Origin: JANXYW01 sp964458665
GTDB lineage: Bacteria > Chloroflexota > Dehalococcoidia > DSTF01 > JACRBR01
DNA: 64,000 nucleotides
Assembly (NCBI GenBank): GCA_964458665.1
Contig: CAYWOO010000056.1
Span: 18,030-82,029, forward strand
Reading direction: 5' to 3'
The first letter of the stretch is position 1, and each line of letters opens with the position of its first letter. Under the pieces are notes generated by a model that made no database searches, was not told the origin of the DNA, and saw only the letters and a program-made list of their open reading frames with translations. The position numbers and the translations under genes were made by a program. Below are positions 25,797-34,450 of this stretch, one piece after another.

Positions 25797-26882
25797 CTAC
25801 ACGTATCCGACGAACGCCACGTCCGCGCCCAGGCGCAGCACCTCGATATCGCGCAGCGTCACGGCATCCGCCATGCGCGCGACGCCCGCGCCGGCAACGG
25901 CGGGGTACGCACTGCCACCGACGATCTTCGGCGCGATGATCGCGTGTACTTTGTCGACCAGCCCGGCACCAAAGAAGCTGCCGTGCAACACGCCGCCGCC
26001 CTCGACGAGCAGCGACAGTACTCCGCGCTCACCGAGCACGCGCAAGAGCGCGCCAATGTCGACGTGGCCCTGCGCATCCGCCGGGAGCACGCACACCTCT
26101 GCGCCAGCGGCCGTGATCGCGTCGCGCCAGGCCTGCGGCGAGGCGTCCGTCGTCGCAATGAGCGTCTGGCCGCCGGGGCCGAGCACCTTCGCTTTCGGCG
26201 GCGTGCGGCCGCGCGAATCGGCGACGATGCGCAGCGGCTGGCGCTCGGCCATCACGCCGCCGGGGCGCGACGTGAGCTGAGGATCGTCGAGCAGCACATT
26301 GTTGACGCCACACATGATCGCGTCGACCCGCGTGCGGAAGCCGTGTGCCCAGGCGCGCGCTTCTTCGCCCGCCACCCATCGGGAATCGCCGCTCGATGCC
26401 GCGATCTTGCCGTCAAGCGTCGCCGCGAACTTCGCGATGACGAACGGAACACCCGTCGTGCTGTGCTTGACGTACGCTTCGAGCAGCTTTGCCGCTTCCG
26501 CCGCACCATCACCAATGTCGACAGTCACGAGCGCCGAGCGCAGTGCCTTGACGCCGCGACCTGAGACCCTTGGATTCGGATCGAGCATCGTAATGCGGAC
26601 GTTCGTCACTCCCGCCTCGATCAGCGCGTCGGTGCAGGGCGGCGTGCGCCCCTGGTGGGCGTGCGGCTCGAGCGTGACGTACACGTCGGCCCCCCGCGCG
26701 GCATTGCCCGCCTGGCGTAGCGCCATGACCTCAGCGTGCGCACCGCCGACGGGTTGCGTGGCGCCCTCACCGACGATGCGTCCGTCGCGCACGATCACGC
26801 ATCCCACACTCGGGTTCGGGCTCGTCGAGCCGAGCACGCCGTCCGCGAGTTCGAGCGCGCGCAACATGTGTGGTGTAGTCAT
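25797..26882 (-). CDS. ribD: Bifunctional diaminohydroxyphosphoribosylaminopyrimidine deaminase / 5-amino-6-(5-phosphoribosylamino)uracil reductase
   Basis: A 361-residue RibD. The N-terminal cytidine-deaminase-like domain (1-145) has the HAE motif at H49 and the zinc cysteine C83 in GRTPPCTDA. The residue that is normally the first zinc cysteine (LEPC) is H74 here (TLEPHAHQGRTPPC), a Cys-to-His change at a metal ligand. The C-terminal reductase domain (about 150-361) contains FVIAKFAATLDGKIAASSGD and LLVEGGGVLHGSFF, both intact. The ATG overlaps the end of the upstream glycosyltransferase gene by four bases. Confidence 0.93.
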   Translation of the reverse strand: MTTPHMLRALELADGVLGSTSPNPSVGCVIVRDGRIVGEGATQPVGGAHAEVMALRQAGNAARGADVYVTLEPHAHQGRTPPCTDALIEAGVTNVRITMLDPNPRVSGRGVKALRSALVTVDIGDGAAEAAKLLEAYVKHSTTGVPFVIAKFAATLDGKIAASSGDSRWVAGEEARAWAHGFRTRVDAIMCGVNNVLLDDPQLTSRPGGVMAERQPLRIVADSRGRTPPKAKVLGPGGQTLIATTDASPQAWRDAITAAGAEVCVLPADAQGHVDIGALLRVLGERGVLSLLVEGGGVLHGSFFGAGLVDKVHAIIAPKIVGGSAYPAVAGAGVARMADAVTLRDIEVLRLGADVAFVGYV

Positions 26883-28081
26883 GAGTGAAGGATATCTGGC
26901 TTGCGACGGGCTAACTGCCGGTACAGCGCTTCCATCTTCGCCATCTCGTTCTCGTTGAGGCCACGCTCGTCGACGATCGCCCGGTTGCGTGCCGCTGCGG
27001 CGCGCCGAAGCTCGGGCTGGGCGAGGACCCGCTCGATGCGTTCGGCGAGGATCTCGGGGCGGTGCAGCGGCACGAGGAACCCGTTGACGCCATCTTTAAT
27101 CAACTCGCGCTGCGTCGGCAGGTCCGCGACGATCGGGAAGCAGCCGGCCGCCATCGCCTGAAGCAGCGCGACCGATGTCCCATCCGACGACGGCACCGAC
27201 ACGAACACGTGTGCCTCTGTCATCGCATCCCGCAGCGCTGTGCGGTCGACGAAGCCGATGAACTCGATGCGGCCCGCGCTGGACGCCGCGCGTCGCGAAA
27301 GCTCCGCTGACTGCGAGCCGCCGTGCGCAACGATCAGCCGCACACCGGGCCGCGCGCGCACGATGTGCTCATACGCGTCGATGATCTCACCGATGTTGTA
27401 GAGCGCCTCATGCGCTCGCGTGCTCAGGACCGTCGGCGTGCGCGGCAGATCGGTCATGCGGACGTTGACCGATTCGGCGTGGCGTTCGAGGAAGAGGCGA
27501 TCCGCGCCGAGCCTGATCAGATGAACCTTCACCCGTGCGGCGCCGAGCGTAACGATACGGTCTGCCATATGCGCGTTGTTCGATGTGACGAGATCGGCGC
27601 GTCCGAGCGTCCACCTCGCGATGAGCTTCGACACGGGATCGCGCCGTGGCTCGATCAGCACGTCGGACCCCCAGGCCGTCACAACGTACGGGTGGAAATC
27701 CGCCAGCGCACCATAGAACCCGTGTTCAACCAGGAAGTGCCCGTGAAACACGTCCGGTCGAATCTCGCGCACCACGCGTTGCAAGCCCGCCGCGCGATAG
27801 CGCAGGCCGTGGGCGAGGCGAACGATGCCGCGCGCGCGCGTCATTGGTCGCTCGTCAGCGGCCGCGCGTGCGCTGCCTGGCCGTGCCGCTCGTGCACCAG
27901 GTTTCAGTACGTGCAGCGCGACGCCATCGAGCGGCGCCAGCGGCGGGTAGTACGAGATCGCGTGCACGTCGTGCTCGCGCTCGACAAACCATCGAAGCCA
28001 CGAGCGCGTGTGTACGCCGTCAAAGTCGCCAAGGACGGCGATTCGCAGGCGCTGCTCCGCCGCGACGGGTTCGACGTCCAT
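26879..28081 (-). CDS. Glycosyltransferase (GT4-like, GT-B fold)
   Basis: A 400-residue GT-B glycosyltransferase. The N-terminal domain opens RIAVLGDFDGVHTRSWLRWF, and the C-terminal nucleotide-sugar domain contains VHVFVSVPSSDGTSVALLQA-type sequence with EAHVFVSVPSSDGTSVALL and PTQRELIKDGVNGFLVPLH (about 340-358). It probably adds a sugar to a lipid-linked or surface glycan. The ATG at 28081 was chosen because it lies one base past the upstream flippase stop and follows GGCGGGTG. It forms a coupled chain flippase-glycosyltransferase-ribD. Confidence 0.88.
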   Translation of the reverse strand: MDVEPVAAEQRLRIAVLGDFDGVHTRSWLRWFVEREHDVHAISYYPPLAPLDGVALHVLKPGARAARPGSARAAADERPMTRARGIVRLAHGLRYRAAGLQRVVREIRPDVFHGHFLVEHGFYGALADFHPYVVTAWGSDVLIEPRRDPVSKLIARWTLGRADLVTSNNAHMADRIVTLGAARVKVHLIRLGADRLFLERHAESVNVRMTDLPRTPTVLSTRAHEALYNIGEIIDAYEHIVRARPGVRLIVAHGGSQSAELSRRAASSAGRIEFIGFVDRTALRDAMTEAHVFVSVPSSDGTSVALLQAMAAGCFPIVADLPTQRELIKDGVNGFLVPLHRPEILAERIERVLAQPELRRAAAARNRAIVDERGLNENEMAKMEALYRQLARRKPDILHS

Positions 28082-28083
28082 GC

Positions 28084-29493
28084 TCACCCGCCGCGTCCGC
28101 GCGGTGTAGCAGCCGTCGTCGTTGCGGCGGCCGATGACTCGCGGCGCGAGACCCACGCTATGACGCCGCGCAGCGCATCCGTGTACAAGCGCGCATCAGA
28201 CGGACGCGGTATCACTGCTTCGAGCACCGGCTGCCCGGAGATGCGGCGATACGCGTAGAGCGCCGCACCAAGATGCGCCGCGTACGCGATCGAAGACGCT
28301 GCGGCCGCGCCGTTCACGCCGAACGGCGGTACGAGCGCGACGAGCGCGACGAGCGTCACGACGAGTGACGCAGTTGTGATCATCGTGTTCACGAGCGGAC
28401 GGCCCTGGCTGAAGATGTAGCTCGTGAGCACCTTCGAACCGGCTAGCGCTACGGTTCCGGGAAGGAGCAGCCAGAGCGCCGTCACCACGCCGTCGTAGGC
28501 GTCGCCGAAGAGCGCCGGCAGCAGCAGCGGCGCGATGACCGCGAGCGCACCGGCTGCCGCGGCCGCGATGAGGATCGTGTTGCGCGCAGCGACCGGCGCC
28601 ATCCAACGCGCATCGTCGACATCCGCCGATGTGAGACGCGGCTGCAAAACGATTGCGACGGCGTTGGCGACCATCCACACGGCTTCGGTCATCGACGCCG
28701 CGACTGCGTAGATGCCGACACCCGCCAGCCCGACGAATGCCCGGACGAGATACTGGTCCAGGCGATAGTTCATCAATTGCAGGATGTTGCCCGCCTCGCC
28801 CTGCACCCCGAAGCGGGCGAGCTTGCGCAAGACAGCCCAGCGCGGGCGGACGATGTGCGCCAGATTGACATTGGCGACGCCGAGGAGGATGAGCGAAGCG
28901 AGCGCGGTCGCGCCGTTTGACGCGATCCAGAACGCCACCATGCGGGCGGGCGATGGGTCGCCGAGGCGATAGTCAGCGGCGACGAGCGCCAACATCACAA
29001 CCGGCTGCACAATCGTCGCGAAGCCCATCGCCACGAAACGGCTGAGTGCCTGCAGCAGCACGCGCAGCGCCGACGCGTAGATCAGCATCGGCACGGCGAC
29101 GATGAGCAGCCACGGGGAGATGTGCTCGCCAAGTACGCTGTCGCCGGCCCACGGCGCGATCGCACCAACGATTCCCGCCGTGATCGCGAGCGCTCCGAGC
29201 GCCACAACGTGCGCCGCGCTCATCACGTCCCGCAACGCCAGCTCGCGCTTGTTGATGAAGTACAGGGCGGCGTTGCCGAAACCGATGCCCAGCACCATCT
29301 GTACTATCGCGGTCGACACGATGAACAGCGAAAACGCGCCGCGCCCGCCGGGGCCAAGGGCGCGCGCCACCAGCACGCCCGCCGCGAACGATAGCGCCCC
29401 GTCGAGCACATACGTGAACATAACAATGTTCACGTGTCCGAGAAACGAGCCTTGTGGAGCTTCGAAAGGGCGCTCCGCCTCAAATTCATGCAT
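28084..29493 (-). CDS. Polysaccharide/lipid-linked oligosaccharide flippase (MOP superfamily)
   Basis: A 469-residue polytopic membrane protein with about 14 hydrophobic segments, of the Wzx/MurJ-like MOP exporter superfamily. The first helix region FTYVLDGALSFAAGVLVARA and the following LGPGGRGAFSLFIVSTAIVQ are typical, as is QLMNYRLDQYLVRAFVGLAG in the middle. It would flip an oligosaccharide lipid across the membrane for surface glycan assembly. It is followed by a glycosyltransferase with near-overlap, which supports that role. Confidence 0.88.
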   Translation of the reverse strand: MHEFEAERPFEAPQGSFLGHVNIVMFTYVLDGALSFAAGVLVARALGPGGRGAFSLFIVSTAIVQMVLGIGFGNAALYFINKRELALRDVMSAAHVVALGALAITAGIVGAIAPWAGDSVLGEHISPWLLIVAVPMLIYASALRVLLQALSRFVAMGFATIVQPVVMLALVAADYRLGDPSPARMVAFWIASNGATALASLILLGVANVNLAHIVRPRWAVLRKLARFGVQGEAGNILQLMNYRLDQYLVRAFVGLAGVGIYAVAASMTEAVWMVANAVAIVLQPRLTSADVDDARWMAPVAARNTILIAAAAAGALAVIAPLLLPALFGDAYDGVVTALWLLLPGTVALAGSKVLTSYIFSQGRPLVNTMITTASLVVTLVALVALVPPFGVNGAAAASSIAYAAHLGAALYAYRRISGQPVLEAVIPRPSDARLYTDALRGVIAWVSRRESSAAATTTAATPRGRGG

Positions 29494-29517
29494 CGGCTGG
29501 ATTGTATCCGCTTGGGA

Positions 29518-31155
29518 TTACTGCGGCGGCGGAACCGTGCGGGGCCCGGTGAGCCGGGTGATGATGTTCTCGGTGAGCTTCTTCAGGCGGTCGTCCGCGA
29601 ACGCGCCGTAGCCCTCGTGGCCGTAGTCATCGAGGCCCCAACTCCAGGCAATCGTGCCGGCGGCGAACACGGTCGCGCCGCTCGCCGTCGTATGCACGGC
29701 TGAGATGGACGTATCGGTGCCCAGGAAGCCGTTGACGGGAGAGCTGCCGACGACGGTGAGCCCCTCGGGGCGCTTGTCGGCGGGCGCCATGTGGTCGTAC
29801 TCATAGCCGACGATGCCGGGGAACTCGTCGCCCTCCTCGATGCCGGTACCGGCGAAGATCCACGTATCCACATTCACCGGCTTCCACGCGATGTAGTCGG
29901 GTTGCGTGTTCGATCCGTACGCGAGGCCCGAAAGCATGCTTTGCGGCCGGCTCACCGGCGGATCCGCGAACAGCACGGTCGCTTCTTTCGGGTTGTCCCG
30001 CGCCTCGGGGTCCAGCGATGCGTCCTTGTATACGGTCAGCACGCGCGCCTTCTCACCCGCTGACGACGATTCGATCCGGCTCTGCCAGTAGCACTCGTTG
30101 CCACTGAAGAACGCGATGTTCACGCCGCGGTCGCGCGCCTCCTCGACCGCATCGCGCTGCTGCTTCGACCAGTACTCGTCGTGGCCCAGCGAGACGAACA
30201 GCCGATGCCGCTTCAGCGTGTCGCCGCGCAGATGCACGTCGACGTTCGTCGTGTACGTCATGTCGAAGCCCATCGATTCGGCCCAGCGGACAAAGTTGTA
30301 CTCCCAGCGGAAGAATTCGCCGGCGCCGAGCTGCATCTTGTCGTTGATGTTGACGTCGTACGGGCGATCGTAGGACAACCGGTACGCACGTCGCGTCTTC
30401 TCGATGTAGCGCCGGTCCGCGCCGAATGATCCGTAGGCGCTCGCATCGCCCCAGACGTTGTATGCCTGCCACGTGTTCGTCGATGCCTGCACGATGACCG
30501 GCGCGCTGGAATCGTCGTCACGAACGACGAACACGGCATAGACGGACGTGTCCGTCTTGATCTCGTGCAGCTTTACGAGATAGTAGCCGCTCACCCAGTC
30601 ATCCGCGATCCTGATCTGCAGGCTGCGCTTCCAGTTGCACTCGATGAGCAGCGTGTCCGGGTCGACCTTGCACGTCGTGCACTCCTGCACGCCGCGCAGC
30701 GGATCCCATCGGCCTTGATTCTCGCCGTCGATGTTCTTGATCGATCGGACATTGCGCCCGCCGACGCCGCCGTACCAGCCCATGCGGTAGACGTCGGCCT
30801 CGTACTTCGCGCCGTCCGTCATCGTGCTGACGTGTACGTCCAGCGTGTCGCCACGCTGGACGCTGACCTGCCCGCAATACGCGGTGATCTCGCCGATCAG
30901 CGCCGGGCGGGCGATCTTCCAGCCGTCGTCGCCGGCGAGTTGGTTCTCCTCCGCGATCGTCCGAACGCTACGCTCGGGCGTGCTCGTCGCCCGCGGACTT
31001 CCGGGCGAGCTGAACGGCGTCTTGTCGTCGCCTCCGCACGTCGCGGCCACGAGACCGGCGCCGAAGACGCCGAGCAGAAATCGCCTGCGATCCACGCGCG
31101 CGAGTAGGGAGGGCGGAGCCTGGGAGGAAGCGTCGTCGATGCCGTCCATGCCCAT
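29518..31155 (-). CDS. Tat-exported N,N-dimethylformamidase large-subunit-like protein
   Basis: A 545-residue exported protein. A twin-arginine signal (DRRRFLLGVFGAGLVAATC, about 22-40) ends in a cysteine that may be lipidated. After a Ser/Thr/Pro-rich linker come a beta domain (DTLDVHVSTMTDGAKYEADV) and a large domain resembling the beta subunit of N,N-dimethylformamidase (RLSYDRPYDVNI, FFRWEYNFVRWAESMGFDMT, FVSLGHDEYWSKQQRDAVEE, NIAFFSGNECYWQSRI). The family has a glutamine-amidotransferase-like fold and mostly unknown substrates. Its place beside a flippase and a sulfatase suggests surface glycan work rather than formamide breakdown, but this is inference. Confidence 0.8.
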   Translation of the reverse strand: MGMDGIDDASSQAPPSLLARVDRRRFLLGVFGAGLVAATCGGDDKTPFSSPGSPRATSTPERSVRTIAEENQLAGDDGWKIARPALIGEITAYCGQVSVQRGDTLDVHVSTMTDGAKYEADVYRMGWYGGVGGRNVRSIKNIDGENQGRWDPLRGVQECTTCKVDPDTLLIECNWKRSLQIRIADDWVSGYYLVKLHEIKTDTSVYAVFVVRDDDSSAPVIVQASTNTWQAYNVWGDASAYGSFGADRRYIEKTRRAYRLSYDRPYDVNINDKMQLGAGEFFRWEYNFVRWAESMGFDMTYTTNVDVHLRGDTLKRHRLFVSLGHDEYWSKQQRDAVEEARDRGVNIAFFSGNECYWQSRIESSSAGEKARVLTVYKDASLDPEARDNPKEATVLFADPPVSRPQSMLSGLAYGSNTQPDYIAWKPVNVDTWIFAGTGIEEGDEFPGIVGYEYDHMAPADKRPEGLTVVGSSPVNGFLGTDTSISAVHTTASGATVFAAGTIAWSWGLDDYGHEGYGAFADDRLKKLTENIITRLTGPRTVPPPQ

Positions 31156-31229
31156 GCGTTGTAGCAGATTCGCCGTTCGAGCGTACGCGCGACGTGCACC
31201 GGCACGGAGGTGCCGCTTCGAGTGTTGCG

Positions 31230-32753
31230 CTACTGCAACCCGAGGCGCGCCAGTTGATCTTCCGGAGCTTCGATCTCGATGAGAGCAGCACGCAGGCGGT
31301 CGGCCGACTCGCGCTCGCGCCGCTCGCCCGCGCGATTTTCATCCTCCGTGGGGTCGTTGTACAGATCGTAGAGATGGTTGCCGCTGAACGGACCGAGCGC
31401 CCAGAAGGGCAGGCGGTCGCCCTGCACGAATGGCTGACGGATCACCGGCACCTTCGAGCCAGGCATGCGGTCCAGAAACGCGCGATCGTCGGGCAGCGGC
31501 AGGCGCAGCTTCGGTCGCGCCGCGATCGGCATCGTTGACCAGCGATTCGACCACATTGAGATCGGCGCGTTGTCGCCGATGGGCGCGCGGGCGTACTTGC
31601 TCGTCTCGTCGATCAGATGGACCTCGCGGCCCCACACGCCCGACAGCGCGTAGTCGCGCACGGAGCTGGCTTCGCCGCGAATGATCGGGATGAGCGACTT
31701 GCCGTGCGTGCGATGCTTCACGTCGGCGCCGAAGAGATCGACGAGCGTCGCGAAGATATCGACGTTCGTCGAGAGCGCCGCCGTTGCGCCCGGTTCAACG
31801 CCCGGCCACGACACCATCAGCGGGATGTGTCCGAGCGTCTCGTAAATCGGCACGTTCGGCTTCCCCCAGATGTCCTTCTCGCCCAGGTAATGGCCGTGAT
31901 CCGTGCAGACGATCACCGCGGTGTCCTCCCAGATGCCGTTCCGCTCGATCGTGTCGAGCACGCGTCCGAACCACGCGTCGATCATCGTCAGCTTGCCGCC
32001 GTAACACGCGCGCAACTGGTGCGCCTGCCTCTCGGTGAGCACGCCGGCCGCGATTGCGCCGCTGATGTACGGCGGCCAGATCAGGTGCGGACCTTGCCAC
32101 GAGTCGTCGTACATCAGCGCGTACTTGTCGGGCGTATCGAACGGCTCGTGCGGGTCGAACTCGTCGACGAACAGCAGGAAGCGGTCGTGGTAGCCGGCGT
32201 TGTCTTCGAGCCAACGCGCCGCCGCCGCCATCGTGCGCGGCCCGGGGAAGTCGGCCTCACCGCGGAAGTAGCCGCGTGAGTTGTCGTACGGCATCTGCGC
32301 GCGGCCCATGGGCGGCGCGCCCAGCCACGACGTATCGGGCCGCGTCTTCCACGGGTCACCTTCGTGACCGCGCTCGTAGTCCCAGGCGGTGAACTCGGTG
32401 TGGTAGTTCTCGCCGCCCGTCTCGAAGAGGTGTGGGTGGTCGGAGATCAGCATCGTCGTCACGCCCGCGTCGCGCAGGTACGACGTGATCGTGCGTTCCC
32501 AGATCTCCACGGAGCCCCACGGGCGCCAGAGGAAATCGAGCGAGCCGCAGAGCATATCGTGCCGCGCCGGCATGCACGGCAGCGAGCCGGAGTAGTGCTT
32601 CTCGAACCGCAGCGCCCGCGCAGCGAACCGGTCGAGGTTCGGCGTCAGGAACTCCGTGCCGCCGTACGCCCCCAGCATGTGCCGGTTGAGGCTGTCCAGC
32701 AGAATGACGATCGCGTTTTTCGGTTGTGTTGACATCGGCGCGTGTACTGGCAT
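31230..32753 (-). CDS. Sulfatase (type I, formylglycine-dependent)
   Basis: A 507-residue arylsulfatase-superfamily enzyme. The metal strand is AIVILLDSLNRHMLGAYGG (residues 14-32). The formylglycine site is CMPAR starting at C60, in the CxPxR form. Further metal and substrate ligands lie in LFVDEFDPHEPFD and VIVCTDHGHYLGEKDIWGK. No signal peptide is visible, so it appears cytoplasmic. It probably removes sulfate from a sugar; the neighbouring GH29 fucosidase and fucose enzymes point to a sulfated fucan oligosaccharide. The ATG at 32753 follows AGGAAG; upstream codons look non-coding. Confidence 0.9.
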   Translation of the reverse strand: MPVHAPMSTQPKNAIVILLDSLNRHMLGAYGGTEFLTPNLDRFAARALRFEKHYSGSLPCMPARHDMLCGSLDFLWRPWGSVEIWERTITSYLRDAGVTTMLISDHPHLFETGGENYHTEFTAWDYERGHEGDPWKTRPDTSWLGAPPMGRAQMPYDNSRGYFRGEADFPGPRTMAAAARWLEDNAGYHDRFLLFVDEFDPHEPFDTPDKYALMYDDSWQGPHLIWPPYISGAIAAGVLTERQAHQLRACYGGKLTMIDAWFGRVLDTIERNGIWEDTAVIVCTDHGHYLGEKDIWGKPNVPIYETLGHIPLMVSWPGVEPGATAALSTNVDIFATLVDLFGADVKHRTHGKSLIPIIRGEASSVRDYALSGVWGREVHLIDETSKYARAPIGDNAPISMWSNRWSTMPIAARPKLRLPLPDDRAFLDRMPGSKVPVIRQPFVQGDRLPFWALGPFSGNHLYDLYNDPTEDENRAGERRERESADRLRAALIEIEAPEDQLARLGLQ

Positions 32754-32984
32754 CGATTCTTCCTGTCGCTGCATGCGCGCGTGGCGCAGGCGTCCTCGCC
32801 TGCCTCCGCGCGCTTTGCGGACATCATCGCACGAACCGCTCCGCCAGCGCATCAAGCACAGCGGCATCGCCCGTGGCATCCTGCGGACGCGGGCATTCTA
32901 CGGAATGCCCCTACGCCAGCATCGTGCCCTGCGTGGGGTCGCTGTATCATCCCGTCGCATCGCATCATAGATCAGGAGCGGTTC

Positions 32985-34286
32985 ATGCCCACAAAGATCA
33001 CCGGCGTCCGCGCGCGAGACATCCGCATGCCGACGTCGCGCACGCAGGCGGGGTCCGACGCCATGCACACCGATCCCGATTATTCGGCCGCGTACGTGGT
33101 GCTGGAGACCGACGGAGCGGACGGCGTCGAAGGCCACGGCATGACGTTCACGATCGGCCGTGGCAACGAGATCTGTGTCGCCGCCGCGAATGCGCTGGCG
33201 CCGCTGGTGGTCGGCGAGACGCTGGAGTCGATCGCCGGCGACATGGCGGGCTTCTGGCGCAGGATGACCGGCGACAGCCAGCTGCGCTGGATCGGGCCGG
33301 AGAAGGGCGCCATCCACCTTGCGACCGCGGCGATCGTCAACGCCGCGTGGGATCTCTGGGCGAAGGTCGAGCGGAAGCCGGTGTGGAAGCTCGTCGCCGA
33401 CATGACGCCCGAGCAGATCGTCGCCTGCGTCGACTTCCGCTACATCACCGACGCGCTGACGCCCAATGAAGCGCTCGGGATCCTTCGCCGCAACGTGCCG
33501 GAGCGCGCCGCACGCGAGGCGGAGATGCTCCGCGACGGCTATCCCGCCTACGTCACCTCGGTCGGTTGGATGGGGTACGCCGACGAGCGCATCCGCGAGC
33601 TATGCCGCCAGGCGCTCGCCGACGGCTGGACGCGCTTCAAGCTGAAGGTGGGCCGCAACGCCGAAGAGAACGAGCATCGCTGCCAGCTCGTGCGCGAAGA
33701 GATCGGCTGGGACAACGCGCTGATGGTCGACGCGAACCAGGCGTGGGACGTTGGCGAGGCGATCGAGCACATGGCGCGGCTGCAACCGTACAAGCTGCTC
33801 TGGATCGAAGAGCCGACGAGCCCCGACGACATCCTCGGCCACGCAACGATCCGTCGCGCCGTGAAGCCGATCGGAGTCGCGACGGGCGAACACTGCCCGA
33901 ACCGCGTGATGTTCAAGCAGCTGCTCCAGGCCGAAGCGATCGACTTCCTGCAGATGGATACCTGCCGCCTCGGCGGGCTGAACGAAGTGCTCGCCGTGCT
34001 GCTGCTCGCGGCGAAGTTCGGCGTGCCCGTCTGCCCGCACGCCGGCGGAGTCGGCCTCTGCGAGTACGGCCAGCACGTCTCGCTGATCGACTACATCGTC
34101 GTCAGCGGCAGCCTCGAGGACCGCGCGTTGGAGTACGCAGAGCACCTGCACGAGCACTTTGTCGACGAGATCGTCGTGCGCCGTGGCCACTACATCCCGC
34201 CGACCGCGCCCGGCTTCAGCATCACGATGCACCCGCGTTCGCTCGATGATCACGAGTTCCCGAACGGGAAGGTTTGGCGGGCGTAA
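32985..34286 (+). CDS. L-fuconate dehydratase
   Basis: A 433-residue enolase-superfamily enzyme that would dehydrate L-fuconate to 2-keto-3-deoxy-L-fuconate. The basic pair on strand 2 is in FKLKVGRN. Metal ligands are in LMVDANQAWDVGEA, LLWIEEPTSPDDILG and GVATGEHCPNRVMFKQLLQA, and the catalytic histidine is in VCPHAGGVGLCEYGQHVSL. The length and the GDSQLRWIGPEKGAIHLATA and MTFTIGRGNEIC blocks fit L-fuconate dehydratases closely. CAGGAG precedes the ATG at 32985. It is divergent from the sulfatase and faces the fuconolactonase. Confidence 0.9.
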   Translation: MPTKITGVRARDIRMPTSRTQAGSDAMHTDPDYSAAYVVLETDGADGVEGHGMTFTIGRGNEICVAAANALAPLVVGETLESIAGDMAGFWRRMTGDSQLRWIGPEKGAIHLATAAIVNAAWDLWAKVERKPVWKLVADMTPEQIVACVDFRYITDALTPNEALGILRRNVPERAAREAEMLRDGYPAYVTSVGWMGYADERIRELCRQALADGWTRFKLKVGRNAEENEHRCQLVREEIGWDNALMVDANQAWDVGEAIEHMARLQPYKLLWIEEPTSPDDILGHATIRRAVKPIGVATGEHCPNRVMFKQLLQAEAIDFLQMDTCRLGGLNEVLAVLLLAAKFGVPVCPHAGGVGLCEYGQHVSLIDYIVVSGSLEDRALEYAEHLHEHFVDEIVVRRGHYIPPTAPGFSITMHPRSLDDHEFPNGKVWRA

Positions 34287-34366
34287 GAAGTGCGAGGTGG
34301 GACGTGGGAAGCGGAAAGCGGGAGACCGGAAGCGAGAAGCGGGAGGCGGAAAGTCGACGGAGATGC

Positions 34367-34434
34367 TGTCATGCAGAGCGAAGCGAAGCATCTACTCTGA
34401 ACCAGCAAGATCCTTCGCGCTGCTCAGGATGACA
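34367..34434. repeat. Near-palindromic dispersed repeat between convergent genes
   Basis: A 68-base element whose ends are inverted copies of each other: 27-base arms match at 21 positions. The arms contain TGTCATCCTGAGC-like sequence with GCGAAGGATCT, a motif common in dispersed intergenic repeats of many bacteria. A purine-rich stretch of GCGGAAAG/GCGGGAG units (34303-34352) precedes it. It separates fuconate dehydratase from fuconolactonase and could act as a terminator hairpin for both. Confidence 0.6.
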
Positions 34435-34450
34435 GGCGTTTGACGTGTGG

